Shown here piece after piece: positions 57,601 through 64,000 of a stretch of 64,000 nt of DNA. The notes under the pieces are model-generated. The model saw only the letters and a program-made list of their open reading frames with translations. It did no database searches and was not told where the DNA came from. Where the stretch lies: contig OZ024931.1 in the NCBI GenBank assembly GCA_964017235.1, forward strand, positions 136,340,033 through 136,404,032, written 5' to 3'. The stretch comes from Sabellastarte sp. h YS-2021. Lineage: Eukaryota > Annelida > Polychaeta > Sabellida > Sabellidae. How positions within the stretch are numbered: the stretch's first letter is position 1; each line of letters opens with the position of its first letter. A program made the position numbers and the translations under genes.

Positions 57601-60600
57601 TTTACTTACACTGACAGTTTAAGCTCACTATGCATGTAGTACATTGTGGCCAGTTATAAATGGTTGTGATTATTAACAATCTGTCCTTCTACAAAGTCAT
57701 TAATGCATTGATATATATCAAGAATGAAACCATGTTTCGGCATATTTTTTGTGGAAAAATGTCTTTATATATGCTTGAGAGCTTTCCATTTTGCATAATA
57801 TCATTACAAAGCCTTATTATCTACATGACCTTGGCAGCTTCCACTTTGTGTGCTTTAAAGATCGTCTTTAAGCCACCAAATTCATATTTTAAAACTTAAA
57901 CCTAAATTTGTGATCATTTGTTTACCTTGCCATTTAAGTTTGAAAAACAACTGTATATCAAGAAGCATTTTACAGCTAAAGGGCATGAGGTTAGCTGAAT
58001 TGTATGTGGTATAATCAAATGTAATCTAATCTATACTGGACTTTCATGGCACTTAATCTGCCTTTATTAGAGGGTTTCTAAGGCACAACAAGACAAACAG
58101 AAAACAAGTTTCAAAGACAGGTACAGAACACATGTCAAACATACCTTCAGTAAAGTAACTTTATCCTTAAGAGTAAGTTTGCATTATGTCCAGCTTTTCA
58201 AGATACCTTTTTGTCTTTTCAGTAAAATTCAAACGGGTGATGGTCCCAGTGTTTTAAATGGCTTTGCAGTCAATTTGTCAATCATGGTATACTTTGGGAA
58301 TCTGTTCTTCAATAAAAATATGCTAAATTTTTGGATTTATTTAAGTCTGACATATCCATAAATTTCATCAAAGCATTAAATGGCACTGCAAAGTTGTAAA
58401 CTGATATTGTGCTGGTTAATAATGAGATCATATCATCTGTTAATTGACAAAGATTTACCCTACTTCCACTGACACTGAGTCTCACAGTCCTGTAATAGTT
58501 AAGATTTCTGATAGATGAAAATTTGACTAACTTTTTAGTTTTAAGAATGTCAGCAGAATTACTTTTCACTAATGGGCTGCTTCTACTTGAGATATTAAGA
58601 TATAAAATTTACCAAGAATTATTTTTCTCTATCTAGTAAGCTCACCGACTGAAATAGCCGAAATTACTCTTTAGAGAAAATTTTAACTTCTACAGTATCA
58701 GCAGAAACTCTTAACAACATAATTGCAACATTCTTCACAATAGTGCTCCTCACTACAATTATGTTTCACAGCTGATTTTTTAAGATGTTTTTCCTGTAAA
58801 TATTGACTTAATGGACTCATTATTTACATAAAAAGGTGGATAAGAGAAGTCAAATAACCCTTGTGAGTTACTTATATTTTCAATTTTATCACTCAAAAAG
58901 ATAAAATACACAATATATAACACTGACACAAAATTTTGAATTTTTTTTTATTTTCACCTATTATCAATATACTGAAGGACTCTGGAGGAACATACTACTC
59001 GTCTAACTCGAGCTTTGCTGAGTCAAATGCCAGGATGTTACAACCAAATGTCACTGTCCCTTACGAGATCACAAACTTTTGTCAGCTGAAGACAACAGTC
59101 AAGTTAAAAAAGTCCTTTAGTGTATTATTAATTTGAAACTGTGTATTCAAATACATTCAAACCAAAATGTATTTTCCTTACACCTTTAAAAACAAAAATT
59201 TACTAGAATTGAGAGTTTCCTGTCTGTGGCCTCCCATGACCTCCCCTTAAAGCCACCCCATACCTCCTGGCATAAAAACAAAAATCAACAGTCTTTTGTA
59301 GGCCACTGTTTTGGATGTTTCAATGGTTGATTCAATGAAATCTATGGACTGAAAGCCATCAACACAATATGAAATAAAAATGTCACCATTGTTACAATTT
59401 TGAACTACTATTACGAGAAAATATCTTTTGTTCTCTAGCCTTTAAACTGGTTCTTTGTAGAAAACAAGGCAATACAAGCATTTCAGAATTACGATAGTTT
59501 TTTTCAGGGTTTTGACTTCCGAGTCCATAGAAAGGTAGTCATACCAGCTTTTACAAAAATATCAAACCATTTTTAGAGTGTAGTTTCAGAAACACAACTG
59601 GGTTTTTTTTCAGGTCATTAAATTTACTCAATTGCAACAAAACTTTAGAATGCCTAGTGAAAATGCTATAGCTTTACTAATGAAGAAATGGGTTATAAAT
59701 TATATAGCCATTATACAGTATTGTATACATTCGGGCTAAGATAACAGTTTTAATAAACTGTGTGTACTTCCAGAGGATTCCTGTGTTCAATATTACATAA
59801 CCAAATATAAGACAAACAGAATACTATTAATGTCATACACAGGTGTGAAAATCAATCTGATCAGACATTTTAATTGAATACTTTATTTTGTGAGTTTATA
59901 AAGTTGATTGACAGATATTCTTTGTCTGCAAGTGTTCATAATATTCAACAGAAATTACCAGTGTTGTGTTACAGGACTAGGCATCTCTCTTGACAACTCA
60001 AGAAAAGGTTCTGTCCTGAATGACAATGGTCACTTAAAGCCATATACAGGTTCTGCACCAAACAACATTAGTACTAGATAAATTATTTATGAAGGAATTT
60101 TCTCCAAACTAAATTAACATGAAAATAAACTTCTTTGAAATCCTTTTATTCTCTCATGTTTAAAAATTTTCTCACAACTATGATGGACCTTTAAAAATTT
60201 ATAATGATAAGCTACTGTCAAACTTCCTGAACAATCATAATAACGGTAAAATATGAAGACAATTTATATAAGATTTTGATACATCAATTAAAGATTTACA
60301 TCTAAAAGGACAACAGTTTCAAAAATATTTCCTGTCTCTTGCAATTTCAAGAGTATACAATACATACTAATCTAAGAAAACTTATGATTTCTTCAATGAT
60401 GGCGTGCTTATCAATTTCAGTGAATTTGTTTTTGATGACAGTTTTATTGAATAACTTTGTGGCCTCATTTTACTATCGACATGAAATGCTTAGAGCTTTC
60501 ATTTACAATGAATTATATAAAAGATGTTGTTTTGGAATATTGAGTCCTATACAATATATTTCATACATTTTCTCTTCTTGAAGTTCAATGATGACACTTT

Positions 60601-63230
60601 TTCAGTGAATATAGACTGACTTCATTTATTATTCATACAAAAAGTGCATAAGAAATATCAACTATCGCAACTTCTATTTTAAAATTTTATCACTCTAGAG
60701 GACAAAATACACATTTTATGTTTGAACAGAATAATTTTAAATGTTTATTTTAACTTACAAATCAAATATAAAGAACTCAGGGTGAACCTAATCCTTATCT
60801 AACTTCATATGCTTTGCTGGGTAAAATGCTTGGACACTAAGTCCAGTAACTGTCACCAAAAAGAAAACGCTAACATTTGTCAACTTGAGACAAGAATTCA
60901 ACCTCTATAGAAGTCTAAATAAGTCGGTGAATGAAACTTTGTATTCAAATAAATTTTAAAAAAAATCTGTTTCTTGGACATTCTCAAACAAAACTGTGTA
61001 AGGAATAACAGTTTATGGAGATCATTAACAGGAAACTGTGGCCTCCCAACAACCCCTCACAGCCTCCCCATACCGCCTGCCTGAAATATAACTAAAGTAA
61101 TAGTCTTTCATAGGTTGTTTTTGTTGATTTAATGGTTGATCCAATGAAATCTATGGATTGAAAAGCTTGCCCTATACACTGTGAAATAAACATTTGTAAA
61201 ACTATGACAGTATTGTAACCAGAAAACATCCTGTATACTCTGCCTTCACTTACAGCAATTCGTATTCCCCTCAAATATGATTTCACGAATACATAACTGA
61301 AAATTTGTAAAAATCTTATACCAAAGCAATTCAAATATTTCTGGAAAACATTTGAACAACCAGTAGAATGAGACCAATGATAAACAAGTAATCAAGTCTT
61401 GGAATTACTTAAGACTTTACTTCAAGTTACAAGTGCCAATGGGCTGTTTAGTCCAAAATTCTGAACTAAACAACATCGGTGATGCCCTCAATAAGTCATA
61501 GTTTCTATATTGGGTAACACCGATACTTGTGTGACACTGGCTGCTTCTGGTACTGCCGTTTGTCAGGTCTGTGCTGAGTGATTACTAGATGCATTTTTAT
61601 CTGAATAATACAATGTTAACAGATTTATATAATGAAATGAAGAATCAAATTCTTTTAGCATACTTTTTCCAGTATTTTGGATCTCAGTCCATAGAAATGG
61701 AGTCACCTGAATTTGTTAGAAAAGCTTTAAAACATTTTAGATTAGTTTCACAATTACAACTCTGTTTTGCTATAGCCATTGTACAGTATTTTATGCATTT
61801 GGCATAGCTGTTTTAATACACTTATTTTTCAGAGGGTTCATGTGCTTGACAATGTATAAACAGCCAAATATCAGACAAACAGGATATTTCAAATGTCTTG
61901 CAAAGAAGGGAAATCAATTTTGTGGACCTATTAATGGAATACTTTGAGAGTTTATGAAGTTAATTGACGTCTGTTCATGGTCTGAGCATTTGTGATAGTC
62001 GACAAAAATTTGCTGCATTATGTGATAGTACTTTGTGATACCCTTGGTAAGTGAAACATAGCTTTTGTTCTGAACAACATTACCAATGCCCTAAACAAAT
62101 CATAAACAGGGGTTGCATTGAACAATATTGGCAATATCTTTGATAAGTTGTCTATGAAATTTCCTCTAAGCTGGAAGAATATGAAAACTAATTTATTTCA
62201 AATCCTTTCATTTGTCTCATCATGCAATTTTGAGGATATAGAATCAGATGGACATGTGTTCCAGATGTCAATAAACAAAATGGTGGCTTGCGAGATGCCA
62301 AAACTTCACCGGATTGTTGGATAATTTTAAAATATAAAATAATAAGATAAAATCCTTTAATTTGCTGCCTAATTCAAGATCTTAACTCCAAATATTCATA
62401 GTTTTAACAATCGCGAAAAATCCCATAAGGGGTGATATACATAACAGTTAACCATTTTGGCAATATTGGCATTGACTGGTGATTGATAATCTAATAATAG
62501 AGTAGTATCATAGTTAATCGTTTCAGCTTACATAACTAGTACATAGAAATCCAAGAAAATTTGTAATTCCAAGGGTAATGGTGTGCTAAATTTTAGTGAG
62601 TTACATTTAAGTGTTGTCAATTTTGTCAGCTGACTATGCCCTGATGAATCATGAACATGAGTCATGATACAATTGATAATCATCATTGGCATTTTAATAA
62701 TCGGTGGGCCATATGTCTTCTCCCTTTTCCATTCAATGAATTTTGTTTTACAATACAAATTTTAAAGTTTTACATCTGCAATGAATATTTGTATATTCAT
62801 TGTTGCTGATCACTATGGATACATTTCATGGCTATTTGGGGGGGGGGGGGGGACATATTTTTTCAGTAAATATCGACTTGCTTCACTTATTACTTATACA
62901 AAAAGGCCGTTAAGACATTTCATATATAACCCTTTAGATTTTTATTTTCAAATTTTAATACTCAAGATACAATGCACAATGCAGGGTTTTGAGACAAAAG
63001 TTTAGTGTTCATGTTCACCTAAAAATCAAATGCAAGGGACTAGGGATTGAACCCATTCCTTATTTAACTTGTAACACTAAGGGTCAAATGCTTAGAAATA
63101 TGCAACTCAAAGTGCAAGTCATATTAAGAATATGAAACCTCAACCCTGCAAGAATTCAAAAAGTCTTTTAGTAGGTCATTTAAAGTTGTATTCAGATATA
63201 TTCAAGCCGAAATATCTGTTCCTTACATAA
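54640..63230. repeat. about four diverged ~2-kb direct repeats
   Basis: Three anchor blocks recur in order. A is 'ttattattcat' plus 'caaaaa' plus 'tttatcactc', at about 55690, 58820, 60625 and 62885. B is 'ccagtccatagaaa'-like, at about 54834, 59524 and 61687, with a weaker form at 56157. C is 'gagtttatgaagtt' plus 'attgac', at about 56494, 59892 and 61943. The A to A distance is about 1.8-2.3 kb, but 3.1 kb where LINE sequence lies inside (56700-57900). Short ORFs are all unrelated. Could be a large degenerate tandem array or copies of one non-autonomous element. Confidence 0.6.
56986..57320 (-). pseudogene. LINE ORF2 C-terminal fragment (Tx1/L1-like), minus strand
   Basis: A 107-codon open piece begins with KDPHLTFQFKVLHIVFTCNH, followed by KLFTCKLLDSPCCDMY, DNLEHHLYCC and FFWAEIKQWL, ending near LHILFG. 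This is the standard C-terminal Cys/His region of Tx1/L1-clade ORF2 (FQ.kiLHrif.cN..Lf....dSp.C..C......H....C...fW). The same region is seen, more decayed and on the plus strand, at 43545-43630. Only this segment is recognisable here, consistent with a truncated copy inserted in the ~2-kb repeat array. Confidence 0.8.
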
Positions 63231-64000
63231 CTTCAAACAGTTGCTGTTTTCAAATGGTACGTATATACATTTTTCTTCATAAAAATGTATTTTACATTTA
63301 AAAATATTAAATTTATTCCATAAAACTGTAATAAACCCTACCAGATGAAAACACTTGGGTTGAATACCCACATAGAAGGATGGTGGGGAAAGGACGGGGA
63401 AAACTACCCTAAGGTTATTTTGAATTAAGAGTAGGATATTTCCTGGTGCAATTGAAGCAAAAATATCTGTGCTGAAAATATAACTCTACTGAGTTAAGAG
63501 AGTAGAATTAACTACTAAATTAACTTCAGTACTGCTGTCTACACCATATCAGGTCAACTGTATGGAAAGGGCAAAACAATGCCATGGTGCTAAGAATAGT
63601 AACATGCCAAGAGGCACTACAGCAAGCACGGTTCTTAAGTCAGAGATGTAGGAGAGATTCCCCAAAAGGGAAATACCATCCCCCTCCTTTACTGAGATGT
63701 TTAGTCTCAGATTGTCTTAAATTAGAAATTTAAGTGGAAGAGTGAGAGGAAATTGGGTGAGTGGAAACTAAGTCCACTACACCTTAAAATCAAATATTCT
63801 AAAGTGCAACATCTCTAAAAGAAAAATACGTGAAGTGCAAGGATTCCATGAAGAATCTCCCTTGATGTAAAGCAGTGGAAAACCACCTAAAGACCAGGAA
63901 AAAGCCTGGACAAAAACATCATAGGCCTTGACTTGTGAAAGAAAATTTGTGTGGGATTAAATGGTTAAGCGTTAATCCAAGTAGATATTGCCCGAGCCTC
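63231..64000. other. no recognisable gene; less AT-rich tail
   Basis: From about 63330 the base composition shifts and short purine-rich phrases appear ('gatggtggggaaaggacggg'). This looks like the edge of another dispersed repeat continuing past the window, but I cannot name it. Confidence 0.35.

Noticed and set aside
62835-62855. G-tract as a telomeric or G-quadruplex element
   Set aside because: A simple mononucleotide run without the repeated G-blocks and loops of either; likely slippage.

Overview
This is eukaryotic, almost certainly metazoan, DNA. It is AT-rich, has no operons and no host gene I can recognise, and is packed with decayed transposable elements and tandem repeats. The mix (DIRS retrotransposons, Tx1/L1-like LINEs, hAT transposons and MITEs, many minisatellites) fits an aquatic invertebrate. 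A bivalve-type mollusc is my guess, from general character only. No tRNA, rRNA or confident host exon was found.

The dominant feature is a family of DIRS tyrosine-recombinase retrotransposons, four copies in 64 kb, all with coding sense on the minus strand. Copy 1 (9124-14507) looks recently mobile. It has 149-nt inverted terminal repeats with one mismatch, an internal complementary region (9375-9479) matching both element ends without a mismatch, and three long open frames: Gag (14185-12950), RT-RNase H-Dam-like (13125-10894) and tyrosine recombinase (12874-9899). Its Gag has lost a central domain that copies 2 and 3 retain, by an in-frame deletion at a short homology. Copy 2 (19911-26491) and copy 3 (46734-52306) keep both ends but have broken genes. 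Copy 4 (53192 to about 53850) is a 3'-end fragment.

Layout: 1-9123 holds diverged satellite units, a tRNA-like SINE remnant and several tandem arrays (57-, 83-, 42- and 145-bp periods). 9124-14507 is DIRS copy 1. 14508-18800 has a pair of MITE-like repeats and a 28-bp minisatellite. 18820-27800 is a ~150-bp satellite array split by DIRS copy 2, which itself contains a hAT-type MITE (22014-22874) that contains a second hAT-type MITE (22186-22588), giving four nested layers. 28200-35000 holds a LINE 3' remnant, a hAT transposase pseudogene and a LINE RT remnant. 36500-38760 holds a local duplication and a 272-codon ORF of unknown, probably transposon-borne, family running into a LINE endonuclease fragment. 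39775-40135 is a compact GC-rich module of repeated decamers. 40700-43750 holds a tandem repeat and a decayed LINE. 45800-53850 holds DIRS copies 3 and 4 next to ~340-bp repeats. 54640-63230 is built from about four diverged ~2-kb direct repeats, one interrupted by a LINE 3' fragment on the minus strand.

The only genes that work together here are those of the DIRS elements. Gag presumably packages the RNA, RT-RNase H copies it, the internal complementary region lets the incomplete cDNA ends be completed and circularised, and the tyrosine recombinase inserts the circle without target duplication. The satellite flanking copy 2 supplies an empty-site comparison that supports the last step.
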